64,000 nucleotides of DNA from Calycina herbarum. Its lineage: Eukaryota > Ascomycota > Leotiomycetes > Helotiales > Pezizellaceae. Shown here piece after piece: positions 32,566-44,109 of the stretch. Position 1 is the stretch's first letter. Each line of letters opens with the position of its first letter. The stretch spans positions 124,001 through 188,000 of the forward strand of contig LLEY01000060.1 in assembly GCA_001414485.1 (NCBI GenBank), written 5' to 3'. The translations under genes were made by a program, and so were the position numbers. The notes beneath the pieces were generated by a model. That model saw only the letters and a program-made list of their open reading frames with translations. It did no database searches and was not told the origin of the DNA.

Positions 32566-35055
32566 GATTCCGTATTGGTGTCGAGAAACAGCGATGGAAA
32601 CGGAAGGATTTTGTCCAAGGCGAGGGGCTTTGATAAGTAGAAATCAAGAGCTAGTTGGACAAGAGCGAGGTGATGTTGTTATAAAGCTGACTTCTTTCAG
32701 CGAGTGCATTTATTTAGATGGCCGTATAACTGTATGGATTGATGAAACATTCCAACGGATAGCAAACAGAAAAACAAACCGGATCTGATCTCCTCTTGAG
32801 AGGGTGGAAGGGAGGGGTAAGCGAATGACCAGGGGGCATCGGGTTTTGTGGGAGGCCGCAAGAGGCTAGTCTGATGGTGCAAAGAGAGGCGGAGGACTCG
32901 AGGAGCATTCGGCAGACACGAAGGATGCGCAGGGGCAGTGTTTTTGGCTGTCCATGCACGCGCCATGGCGATTTACATGTATAGGTTTGATATTTGATAT
33001 GTTCCATCGCAAATTACAGCAACAATCCAACGACGGAGACTGATCGAGGGTGCGAGGAGCTTGCTGGTATCTTAGTACTTGCTTGAGGAGCAGGCAGTTT
33101 CCACTTGCTTCCTTCGATGCTTTGATGGGATAGCTCTCCCAGAAGTCCGGGACGTTGGGCTATTTTTGAATGATTTTTCTGACAAGTACCGAGGCCATTG
33201 GAACTCGAGCTTGTGAGCATCGTCTCATCTTTTCTTCGGCTTGGTACTCTATACGGAGTATTGCCACTACCTAGAGAGCCGTCTCCGCTAACAACGCCAC
33301 CAAAACTTGCTTCATTTCTTTTGGAATCCAGCAAGGCGGTGTCCGCGGAAGGCAATTGCTCATGGGGAGAGGGAAAACAGTCCGGTTAGGTGATCTTCCT
33401 CGAGGCTCGAGCGAATGGCGCAGTTGGAAGTTACATTACACCGATTGGGTGCTGACAGAAGATACCCGGGATAGCAATTTTTGTACTACCCTCCGATTTG
33501 GGCCATTTGCGAGTTTGAGCCTTCTTGGTAGGTACCTTCAATTGTGCGAATTTCACGATGCTCTTCCTCCTGAATCATGGCTGACGATGATGATCTCGGT
33601 GGGCAAAGGCTTACGGTAAAGCATTGTTGGGAATGGTGGCTTGCTCTCCACATTGCCACAAATCTGACTTGGATCTGACTTGGATCTGACCTAAATTCCA
33701 ACGTCAATGAGGCTCTGTCGCGAAGAGTGTACCAACCATTGTATTGCAAGACAATCAATCAGGAAGAATGTAAAGGAGCCTAAAATAACATGTTTGTGGG
33801 GGTTGTAGGCGGTACCATGTACCTAAATTTACACCTTGGCGTCTTTTAGCGCTCCCAAGCCCCAGCTATTTTCACCCGCCTAATTTCCACCCACCGAGGT
33901 CCAACGTCTAGAAATAAAAAGTAGCACCGCTACATCGTAAGAGAGGCATCGTCAACCAAACATTTCTTTTGTTTTCCTGGTGGAGATTGTATATCAAAGG
34001 ATTGCGGGTCTGTACATTCTCCGAGTGGATAATTTGGACCCCAATCCTTCGCCCTAATCCGACAACGGGGTAACCCAAGAAGAGAAAACCCCTCCCGTAA
34101 ACCCAATGTCAGAACTACAACGTCCTCCAAGATACCACCCTGAAAACATATACCCAATATTACATTCATCAACTTAGGAATCCTCGGCGCCTGGATGAAT
34201 TCTCAATGTTCTTCTGCATTTGGTGCTAGTTTCTAGTTTCATGTGCCTCTTCTCGCGGCGGATTTCTTCAAGCTCTAAGCTGGTAGGAACACAAAAATCC
34301 ATTCCCAAAATGCCGTCGGCCTCGCTCCTTTAACAATTAACCTTCGTAATTTGCACTCGATGGATATATACTGTCCCAAGTTCGGAGCCGAGGTAGCCTC
34401 TTAGGCTGTCTTAGCGACTCGATGGGAATTATTAGACCAATCTGGAAACTGTGCGAACATACGAAGCTTACGTGGGTTCTTCCTATTAACCTACATCAAA
34501 CACTATCTGCCCTTGATTGTGACAAGCGTCGTCTCATTGCTATTTGCACTACTTCAAGGCCAAGCATCTCTCGCACATTGTCGGTTCAACTTCTTCGCAC
34601 AACAGTGCCAAAGACAGCGCTGGAGGGAGCACTTAGTAAGATCCGTGCCAGATACTAAGTTCTTCTCAATCTCTTTTCCTAAAAATACTAGAACTGACAA
34701 ATAAGTTTTTCTTCTGATCAGAAATCCAGCATTGCACTGCGGCCGGTCATTGCTAAACTTTCGCTTGTTTACACTAGGGCATTTTCGAAGCAGCCATCAC
34801 ACGTCGAGCCATCGTGAGATATTCCTTTTTTGGGCAATCATACTGACCATACGTACGAAATACATGTTCGAATGACGTCCTTCAGTGTCATCCTACTTAT
34901 GCGCATATATATACCATGGCGACAAAGCATTGTCACGAAGGAGTGCTTTACATCAATGCCACGATATGGCCCACCTTTCTCGACTTGAGACTATTCTTTC
35001 TTTCAAGGGTTGCTACAGTATGCGCATCGGGAAACTATCGTATGGAAGACCTTTA
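32566..35055. other. Intergenic; weak ORF and short tandem repeat
   Basis: Upstream of the Gln-rich gene. A Ser-rich minus-strand frame (33014-33346) preceded by a CTAAC...AG acceptor-like site could be an exon of an unrecognised gene but is not supported enough to call. A 12-bp unit (TCTGACTTGGAT) is repeated three times near 33662-33692. Confidence 0.35.
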
Positions 35056-35754
35056 TCACATGGGCGGTGTATCAACAACGATCCAACTGGTCTCGTCTAC
35101 ACCCCAGACTACTCTTTCCAATCGAACGAACTCTTGACTTCGACCACTATGCTGACCATCTCTCAGAAGCCAGTGCTCGTTTCCTATACAGAAATTCTGC
35201 GAAGCCAGCTCCCAGTAGCATACACAAGAGACGTCGTTGAGTCCCGATTGCAACCCGAAGGCATCCACGACCGTTTTCTCCAAGTCGACGAAATGGCTGG
35301 GCTCTTATTTTCTCTCTCCGATAGTGTCTTACATGGCCCCCCAATACTTGACAAACATATGGGGAGTATGGAATTGCTTTGGGGTCGAGTGAAGTTCATC
35401 AACAAGCTTGTGGGAACCAAGTGGCTGGTCTATTGAGTTCAGTGGTGCAGGTGCAAACCTCAAATTTTGTGCACAGACGGCGTAGAGAGAGACAAAGTTC
35501 TCGCAGTTTGTTATGTTTTCGTCGAAATATTTTCTACCGGATTTTGTTTTTGCAAGTGTGAAGTATTGTGATGGATTCCCAATTTCGTCAAACATCACTT
35601 TTCCCAAATCGTTCCAAAAATGCTGTTGAATTGAACTCCTCTTGTGAATAACCTCAAGGAGATTTAATCCGACTTCACGCTCGTCTCTTTCTACTTCTCT
35701 TTTCTTTCTCCGAATTACATGACCAACTAAGTTCTGTAAGTACGAGGACATCAC
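35056..35754 (-). CDS. Doubtful spliced gene fragment, no known family
   Basis: Two minus-strand frames in the same phase, 35754-35329 and 35295-35056, have gene-like composition (for example HKRSSIQQHFWNDLGKVMF and VSCVCYWELASQNFCIGN). They are separated by a 36-bp GTAAGA...CCCAG stretch with two in-frame stops. Removing it joins YWGAI to HFVDLEKTVVDAFG. A 36-bp intron is unusually short for this genome, so it could also be decay. A TACTTACAG acceptor-like site just inside 35754 suggests further upstream exons, for which only a short possible piece is visible near 35930-35995. The product is unknown. Overlapping plus-strand frames look like shadows. Confidence 0.35.
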
Positions 35755-36330
35755 AGATAATCAAAATGTTGATGCAGCACTCAATGTGAACATCATTAAG
35801 GCAATGCTTTATCGATATTGATTGCTCTACATAGCAAGTCACTAGTATTCATTTCTCCTAGACCGAAACGAAGGAGTCTAGTCGATTATTTGAATCCGAG
35901 AATGATGCTACTTTTCGCATACTATCGCAAGAACTCCCCAAGTACCACACTCGCCAGAGAATTGGTAATGATACACTTGGGTGGGTGCACTTTTCACTAG
36001 CAATCAGGTAGTTCATTTGGGTTTTAGAAAATGATTTCTGACCTCCGAATTGTATAGCAATTAGAATTACTTTACGAACGATCTTGATCTACCTGTTTCA
36101 TCGTTCTCTTCCGTGTATAACGCGAAGCAGATGCACCAACTGAAGACTATTCAGCCTCTACGGTGGTGTGGAATTGACTAATTAGTTTTGTTATTACTTC
36201 GAAGTGGCGACTTGAATAATTAATTTCTCAACAAGTACCGGTCGGAAACACTTGAATCTAACATTCCATCAAGATGCAGTCTTGAAGATCTAGATTCACG
36301 AGTAAATAACAATTTAGGGATTGCATTACA
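35755..36330. other. Intergenic, no clear gene
   Basis: A+T-rich, with only short frames. A possible upstream exon of the doubtful gene lies around 35930-35995 on the minus strand. Confidence 0.3.
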
Positions 36331-36334
36331 TAGT

Positions 36335-36660
36335 GTCTAGCAAAATTTATCATAGTTCATCTGATCTCTGTTCATTTTACAAACATATCTGAGACAATTT
36401 CAAAAATGCGATGTGCAACAAAACCCTCTTCAGACGATTAAATAAAGAACATATTTTCGTCTGATCTCTCAATTTTCTTGAAATTTTAATTTTTTTTAAA
36501 CCTTGAGACAATTTTAAAAATGCGATGTGCAACAAAGCCTACTTCAGACGATATAAAAGAGATTTCATCTGATCTTCCAATCTCCTTAAAAAATTTATCT
36601 GGGCCTTCGGAACAATGCGAAAAGTGCGATGTGCAACAAAAGGTCGAGAGACAGTATTCA
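36335..36660. repeat. Tandem repeat, three units of about 112 bp
   Basis: The core AAAAATGCGATGTGCAACAA recurs at about 36401, 36516 and (diverged, AAAAGTGCGATG) 36618. Each unit contains CTTCAGACGAT and TCATCTGATCT. Later units carry substitutions and small indels. Neither strand has a continuous frame. The origin is unknown; it may be the remains of a decayed repeat-protein gene or a minisatellite. Confidence 0.7.
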
Positions 36661-36669
36661 CTCAACAAG

Positions 36670-38770
36670 GTGTACTAAGACACTTGTGCGTGGACTAGAC
36701 ACTGCTAACATAGCTTTCATTATGGGCACTTATTAAGACTTAACTCATATCAACTTTGAGGTAAAGTAGTAGCTTCCGAGACTCTTATATTCCCCAATGG
36801 TGAAGCTGCTGTAGTTAATTGCTAGGGTAAGATTTTCGTGTAACTCGAGTACGCTAAACAAAAACGAGTAAGCCAGCATCATGTTTGGGGGACTAAAAAC
36901 GGTCACGAGTAAGGCACACACTTGTCCAGTGAGCTAATAATCGGGCAGTAAGCCAAGCAACCAATAGGTAGGCTAAGTAAATTGCAAATGAGAAGTTGTT
37001 TTGGGAAGTCATTCTCGGTCTTCGAGGTCCATGTTCCTTGTGGTTTGGGAATTGCATCTCCAGTGGCAGTTTTGGGAAGAGACTCTTTAATGCAATTCTA
37101 GAAGGTAGACATAATCCTTACAGAGAAATCATTAGAATCGAGATGACCTTGATGACGAGGCGATCGTTTTGAGATCTCGGAATGGGTTCACACTCTCAAC
37201 ATCCTTTAACGGGGGAGTTCCCCAAGTGGAGAATCTTTTGAGCTGTTGCCATTCCAAAGTGAACTCCTTCCCCCCTCTCTAATAACCTAAGTTTTCTCAT
37301 CTTCTATCTGAGCACTCCTCTCTTAAGTTGAGGTATGACTTTTCATCCCAGGTTTGCCCTGTACTTATGTGCACTAATTAAAATTAGCTGAATCAATATT
37401 GCGAACTTTTTCAACATCTTTGTACTTTCCCAACTTAACTCTTCTGTTTTCTCACTTGTACTACTCATTTCTATCAATGCTGACTTATTTTGGGACCAGT
37501 TGTGTTCTATTGTGTCGATTTCTTCCATGTCAGGCCTTGGAAGATGCTGAGAAGTTCCTTCTTGGGGTTTGTGAAAGCTATTTCGGATTCTAAATTGTTA
37601 CCACAGGGCCATAAAAAATTGCAACGACAATACTCCTGTTCTCTGCTATACAATCTCGCTGCGAGTTGCAAATTTGACAAGGAAAAACATCCCCGCGTTC
37701 CGCATATTGAAGGAGTCGGTGATGTTTTAAAATGGGAAAAGTTACTTGGATAATTATCTTTCTGTATTGTGCGATATAGCTTCCCTTTCATCTCTGCTCT
37801 CGTTCAAGTCAACCAGTCCCCTCCCATGAGAAAGTTTCTAAAATGGTCTATCTACAAGCCATGAGGTCATAATTCTAGCATCAACTCCTCTTGGGGCTTT
37901 TCCGTCTCTCAATGTGTTTCAGAACTCGAGAAACAAAATCCTATTTCTCCCACCAAGAAACAACCGCGCCTTAGCGCCACGACCAATCAACAGCCAAGCG
38001 GAGAGCAATTTCAGCCCCCTCGCTTAGCGAATTCCCAAAACGGAAAGCAAATCGGCTTCATCCCTGTACCCCAACTTTAAACAAACCACTTAAAACTCAT
38101 CTGATCTTTTCAACGGGGCGTAGGATTTGCACAAATGATGATCATCCGCGAAATGCAAGGTGTGAAGTCCCCACCGAAGGAAGGAGCCGCAAGGTTGTAG
38201 TTGAAAAGTCTGGGGAAGTTGACTAGATTGGGAAAGCTTCTCATGTATAAAGTTAAAAATAAGACCATTGGGTTCTTACCACAGCCACGTTTGTCTCAGC
38301 TTCTACCATGTTTGTGGCACGGAATCATTTGGGGCTCGTTTGTTTTGCGGTGTTCGGCGAATGGGAGAGGGTTTGGTGATATTGGAGAGAAGAATCTTTT
38401 CTTGGGAGGTCAGCTTTGGTGGGGAATTCTCCATGATGGAGGGATTGGTGAAATCCTTTCTGGTGATGAGAGTGAGTTCTAGTGGATGGAAAGTTATGAT
38501 GACGTCTGGATTGGGATTTTAGGCTTGCAATTTGGATTGGTATGGCCTCCAAGGTATGGAGATGAGGATTGAGAGCTGATGGGGAAGATGTATAAGAAGA
38601 GATAGTGTCTGCTGGAAGAATAATTCCTCATCAACAACAGCTTCTTCATCATCAGCAACAACAACAACCACTTCAATCACTCAACTCGATCAACTTCACA
38701 GTAACTCTCACCAACACTCAGAACTCGAAACCGCTCCACTTTCCCAAACAAACCACTTCCAACCCTCAAA
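36670..38770. other. Intergenic, no gene recognised
   Basis: About 2.1 kb with only short frames. The last 150 bp before 38771 are A/C-rich leader-like sequence of the secreted-protein gene. Confidence 0.4.
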
Positions 38771-39256
38771 ATGCAATTCCCAACAACCACCTCCGTCCTC
38801 CTCGCTCTCACAGCATTCGCAACCACCTCCCTCGCAGCACCACCCACAACCCCCTTCTCAGCCATCGCCGCCCGCGACCTCCCCCTCGTCGACGACCCAG
38901 CAAGGGTTCCTCACCTCGCAAACCAACACCCAAACAAATACACCTGGAACAAAAACGCCTGCGCCCACGACATCGGTTCTCCAGCTCGTCAATGGACAGT
39001 CGCAGTCACCGGCGGCCACCAGTTCTACAGCAGATGTGGAGCCGGCTTCCTAGATAACTTCCGCGGAAGATGTGGAACGATTACAACTTGGGAGTGCAAG
39101 TACTACGATCAGAGTCCTAACACGGCTGTTATGCACTTTTATACTAGTGTTGCTTGCACGGACTTTGATATCTCGGAGGCGATTAAGAAGGCGGGTCATG
39201 GGTTGATTATTAACTGTAACACTGATATTGGAAGTTCGGTTAGTGGTGTTTTGTAA
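38771..39256 (+). CDS. Small secreted cysteine-containing protein, 161 aa
   Basis: An ATG in a CTCAAAATGCA context opens a signal peptide: MQFPTTTSVLLALTAFATT, with probable cleavage after SLA-A (about residue 22). A short Pro-rich propeptide ends near AARDLPLVDD. The mature domain has six cysteines (in NACAH, RCGAG, GRCGT, WECKY, VACTD, INCNT), an even number that could form three disulfides. It is rich in Gly, Thr and aromatic residues. Size, secretion and cysteine pattern fit an effector-like or cell-wall-associated small secreted protein, but no named family was recognised. It stands alone with long flanks, which is common for effector candidates. Role inferred only. Confidence 0.7.
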   Translation: MQFPTTTSVLLALTAFATTSLAAPPTTPFSAIAARDLPLVDDPARVPHLANQHPNKYTWNKNACAHDIGSPARQWTVAVTGGHQFYSRCGAGFLDNFRGRCGTITTWECKYYDQSPNTAVMHFYTSVACTDFDISEAIKKAGHGLIINCNTDIGSSVSGVL

Positions 39257-41555
39257 AAGGGTTCTTGAATTGAAGTTGGGTTTTGGCGGGATTTTTTTGT
39301 TCTTGGGTATGCTTTTGGAGTTTGCATTTGGACATGGAAAGCGCAGGGTATTTTTGATGGCATTTTTGGGGGGGTGTGACTTTTGATTCTTGACATTCTT
39401 TTGTACATGATTACATGTTTTTTCCGGGTATGGTTGCGTTGGACGCTGGGCTGTATAGAGATTTTCCATTGAACACACTTTTGGGTTTATAACTTTTGTT
39501 CCAGATGAATTTGTTTTGGCTGATGAGATTATTAAGTGGTGAGTGAGAGAAACAAAGTGCAATGGAAGAAAGAGCGAGAGTCACATGGCAAGTGGTGAGT
39601 TAACTTTAGAGTTTCCAACATCTCAAGTGATTCTAGTAAGAGTACTTAAACAACAGTGTCTACAGAGAACAGAGAAATTTTGCGGTCATAGAGAAGTGAT
39701 GTTCTTTCCAGATAATGTAGGTACGTCTATTTTCGTGTGTCAAAGTGTAGGGGTAGTACCAATTTCATATAGTATGCGTATTGCGGTAAGGGACTACTTT
39801 TGGAAATAGTTGGATCGATAGTTCAGCATAAAGAAAGTCCAGGCATATATGATATCTGAAAGGTTCAATAAGAGTTGAGCCTTCGATTAACTTATGAACT
39901 ACAACCTCTGTTCGCTTCGAAGCTGAATGTATGATCACAACTTGCAAGTAAAAAAAATGGCGCACTAACAAATCCGAGTTTTCGAATACCCTTGTTATAA
40001 ATTTTAGACATATACAAATAAAGATTAGAGAAAGTTTGTCAAACGAGATTCGAGTCCTTAAATTCTCTGGAAATACTGTATTTGGGAACTCGACATACTG
40101 TAACCAACCCTTCGTCTTGCTAGTTTGGCTAGCTATTTCAACTTTTTTGTTGTCATAATTTGAAACCCATCCTGATCACAGCGGCCTTTTCATGAAAATT
40201 CTGGATACGAGTTTAATTTTCGCTTTGAGCGATTGCCAAGATGGCTAATCGGCAGAAACTAATAGATAATTTGCAACTAATATTAAGTCTAAGGTAGAGA
40301 AAAGAGTGTTTCCTGGAACGACAAGGGCATGGAAATAAGAGAACTCACTCAGTTGGACAGGAATTTACCTGAGAGCAATGTAAAGAAATTGTTGTTACAT
40401 AGGTTAATTGAGGATATTCAAAAGACTGTTCTCTTGAAAAATATGTACGTGAAACTGAGGATAGAAAATCACCCCTGTCGTGATCCTTCGCGAGGCTGAG
40501 GTTGCCCTAAAACCGAAAAAGGGGGCTGATGGCTATCGTCAGCCTTGGCATTCTTTTTTGTACGAGGGTTGATTGGTGGAGTCGGAAGCTGTGCCGAGGA
40601 GAAGGGTCTCTCATCAGGGGTTGAGGGGCAGAGGAGATGAACCTCCGCTGGGGAAATTTAAAGCTCGTTCAGCGTGAGAGGGAGCATTGCCAATAAAGAG
40701 ACTATTGATTTGGTGTCAAGAGAGATATCTTGGAAGGAGATAAGAAAGTACCTTGGTATATATGACATAATTTTCGTGTATGCGAATCCTACGCCGTGTT
40801 CTGTTACGTCTTTTAATAGCCCCTCGATCGCTTTTACGAAGTCGGTTCGTACGGCAAAGTGCACCGGCGCGAATTGTCGATTTGATCAAGATCAGCAATC
40901 GAATTGAAGGTTGCCACTCGTACCATGCCGCTACTGCTGACCATTGATAGTTGGAATGGGGCAAATTGATACTATTCAGGAATAATCATTGGTTGTAGTT
41001 CCTCTTAGGTTGCCTAAAATCCCTAGAATCGGCAAGTCGGGCTAAAGTTGTGGGCGGCGTAGCTCCTTCCCCTGGTTTCCAGCGGTCCACCAGTCCCACC
41101 CGCGGGCTTCTTGCTGCTGTGCTGGCTGGCCTGTACCCTCACCAGGCTGAGTCTGAAGTTGTTGGTCCAAAAGTCTGGGCAAGAATTCGAATTTCGCATT
41201 GAATCTCACCTCACCACCTCACTCGTAAAACCACATTTCCCTTCGACCTGGACAATGCGACCGATTCTCCCTCACCTCATTCCTGCTGCTAAACATTGAA
41301 GCCATCTCCCTCATCTCGGCCCCTTTCTCTCTGAGTCGACAACGGCATCGGCAACTCCCCCTTCTCCTACAGTACAGTACAGTACGGTACTGCAAGTAGT
41401 ATTCCACCAACAAAGCAAAGCGATAGCCTCAAACACCCCTACCTCCTCAAGCCTATCGACGCGCTCGCGCCCTATTAACCCTATCGTCTCCCCTCGATCC
41501 CGTTTTCTCCTCGAATATCGTATACCACTCTACACCGCCGTCTGCGCTGTCGACC
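39257..41555. other. Intergenic, weak ORF relic
   Basis: No gene is supported. A minus-strand frame (40658-40870) reads like coding sequence (TDFVKAIEGLLKDVTEHG) but is short and isolated and may be a relic. A short ACAGT/GTACA repeat lies near 41370-41393. The last 150 bp are the C/T-rich leader of the next gene. Confidence 0.4.
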
Positions 41556-42995
41556 ATGGTGCAACGAGAAGAGATGATTACCGGAATCTGGCGCATCAAG
41601 TGGTGGAAATACCGATATTTCTTGATCGCGGGTCTCCTGGTTAACATTCTGCTCATCAACCACTTCTTTTTTGATCAGTCGATAACGGCTCTGAACCCCT
41701 TTCAACCTCCCACCACCATTGCAGACCACATTCCAACGCCGCCAACTCCTGTCGAAGACCGCCCATCGCCACCACCCACCGGTGTGGTCGTGACGCCTCC
41801 TACCTCTTCCTCGACCTTCAATCTCAACGATTACGATTTCAATGGGCAATATGTGGGCTGGCCGCTGGAGCGGGTGTGCAAGGAGACGAAATGGGTAGAT
41901 GGGCTCGTATTTGTATGCGACAATAACTCTGGAGGCATAGGAAACATCCGAAACTTTATCTTGACCTGTATTCGATATGCCATCGATGCAGGCGCAACTG
42001 GCATAACGATGCCTCAGATCCAGCGACGCTCGGAAGATGATCTCGCAAACATCTTCACCACCGGCTTCCAACCCTTTACCTACTTCTTCGACGAGGAACA
42101 TTTCCTGACCTCTATGAGCACATATTGTCCGCAGATGAAGATATTCAAGGGCAAAAAGGATATTCCCTACACGCAAAAGATCAACGAGGTTGTGGAATTT
42201 TACCCCAAAGACCTCGGAGATTTGGATGGATGTGATGGACGTGGTGTGAACAGGCATATCGATCAGTTCAGAACCAAATTCGACAAGTGGATCGTGGACA
42301 ACAAGCACAACTCTACCTGGGAGAGACCCACTACGATCAGATTCAAGTGGGCAACTTTCTTCGAATGGCCAATCTACCGTGATGGTCCGGAATTTGCCGC
42401 CACTTTCGGCGACCTCTTGAGAATCAATAAGGATGTGGAGGCTATAGCGGTCAAGGTTTTGATGGAGCTCTCAAGATTTGCGGGAGAGGAACCAAACCCA
42501 ACAAGACTCAATGCACCTTATCTTGGTGTTCATCTCAGGACGGAAAGCGATGCGCTTGGCTTTTGGCCCGATTACGAGGTACAAAGTGATGGATACTTGA
42601 AGGAGGCCGAACATCGCAATCTCAAACACGCATACTTGGCTTGTGGAAACATATCAGAAGGGCATCGATTTGCAGAAAAGGCTATGAGCAAACTACAATT
42701 GAAGGTTTCTTCAAAATTGGACTTGCTAAAGGGTGATGATTTGACTGCCCTGAAAGCTTTGAGCTGGGATCAACAAGCTCTGGTCGACTACCTCGTCTTG
42801 ACAAAAAGCACACACTTTACTGGGTGCTCTTTCTCTTCCTTCACGATGAACATCAGTTTCAAGCGCCATTTGATGACTGGTGGGATCCATTCTCGACCCT
42901 GGAGAAGCCCAGGAGACGACTTTTCCACTTTGATTGGAAGATTCGACAGTTGGTACGGTGACTGGATGTTCATGTACGAATGTATGTGGCCTTGA
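41556..42995 (+). CDS. Type II Golgi membrane protein, O-fucosyltransferase-like, 479 aa
   Basis: An intronless frame from ATG (ACCATGGTGC context). A short basic cytosolic tail is followed by a single signal-anchor (about residues 22-40, YFLIAGLLVNILLINHFFF), then a Pro/Thr-rich stem (45-85) and a lumenal domain of about 390 residues. The late motif APYLGVHLRTESDALGFW resembles the H-x-R motif that binds GDP-fucose in GT-B fucosyltransferases of the O-FucT superfamily. A second conserved-looking block follows near the C-terminus (HFTGCSFSSFTMNISFKRH). Topology and motif suggest a Golgi glycosyltransferase. Donor and acceptor are not known, and fungal members of this group are poorly characterised. 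Sequons such as NNS, NST and NIS occur in the lumenal part. Confidence 0.65.
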   Translation: MVQREEMITGIWRIKWWKYRYFLIAGLLVNILLINHFFFDQSITALNPFQPPTTIADHIPTPPTPVEDRPSPPPTGVVVTPPTSSSTFNLNDYDFNGQYVGWPLERVCKETKWVDGLVFVCDNNSGGIGNIRNFILTCIRYAIDAGATGITMPQIQRRSEDDLANIFTTGFQPFTYFFDEEHFLTSMSTYCPQMKIFKGKKDIPYTQKINEVVEFYPKDLGDLDGCDGRGVNRHIDQFRTKFDKWIVDNKHNSTWERPTTIRFKWATFFEWPIYRDGPEFAATFGDLLRINKDVEAIAVKVLMELSRFAGEEPNPTRLNAPYLGVHLRTESDALGFWPDYEVQSDGYLKEAEHRNLKHAYLACGNISEGHRFAEKAMSKLQLKVSSKLDLLKGDDLTALKALSWDQQALVDYLVLTKSTHFTGCSFSSFTMNISFKRHLMTGGIHSRPWRSPGDDFSTLIGRFDSWYGDWMFMYECMWP

Positions 42996-44109
42996 TCAAA
43001 TCCTACAACACCGTCAATTTAGATTTTTTGTGTACAAAATTATTGGGATCGATCGCATTGGAAAGATGGCTCTCTGGATCCTCCATCATATCTTGGCTGA
43101 AACTGCCTACACGAAGCGGCCACGCGCCATTCGTTTTTTTTGGGTCCCTGGTTTCCCGTTTTTTACAACAATAATCTTGAACTGGACACCTTCGAGTTTC
43201 GGAAAGTTCATTCGTCTTTTGCTTTGCCATATCCAGGGTTCGTTGGTTCATTCGCAATACGCCTTTAATGTTTTATACCCGGAGTTTAGGGAGTTTTTTT
43301 GTATCAATATATTGCAGCGAAAAATATGGGTGTTAGAAAGGGATTGCATGCATTTTGGAGTTTTATTTTGAAAGAGGGGGAGACGTGCGTTTGAAGCGGG
43401 AAAATTTGTTTGCAACTTCGAGTTTGGTGTGAGCATTCAGCGACGCGATTGAGCTTATTGGGACTTTGGGGGCTTATGGTGAATAGGTAGAGAGATTCAG
43501 AAACGAAAGAAATTATTTGAACCAACCTGGTGGCTTGCCTTGGGGTTGTCATACGCTCGTGGTCTATTTCGTTGGCGTGATATCAGTTTTCCTCTTCTCC
43601 TTTTCTTGCTTTCTTCGGTACACATCTGAATACCCCACATTCCCAGCAACGAGATGGTCTCAAGTGAGAGCACGGAATTCTTCAAAGCGTTAATTGGCCA
43701 GCACAAGGCATTCCATGAAAGCTTCCACGGTGCTTCTAGAATGCGGCTCATGGAACGAGGGACCCTTCCATTTCTTCCATTTCTTTCACATCTGGCGTCA
43801 CGTTGTGTGACCGTCAACAAACCTTACCTGATATGGGTCTGAATAGGAGGATGGAATATTCCACTTCATTGCCTTCTTCAGCCACCTCAAAGAATCGGGA
43901 TGGTGCCATATACATGGCAGTGCCGGATGGGGAGATCAATTGGGGAGTACTTGATTGGGGATTTCTGCTGATTTGTTTCTTTTCTGACGACGAGTTTAGC
44001 ATGTTGGTTTTTGGTTTTTGGTGAAGGGTCTGAGACATTTTTTTGAGACTATTCGGACTTCAGTTCAATTTCCAACATTCCAATTCCCTCTCTTGATTCG
44101 GGACTCAAG
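42996..44109. other. Intergenic, no gene recognised
   Basis: About 1.1 kb between two same-strand genes. Frames on both strands are short and lack motifs. Confidence 0.4.

Noticed and set aside
34885..35436. Plus-strand 183-codon frame
   Set aside because: It overlaps minus-strand segments with better gene-like composition; no motif or splice support.
40658..40964. Two overlapping minus-strand frames
   Set aside because: Composition is partly coding-like but they are short, isolated and without motifs; kept only as a possible relic.
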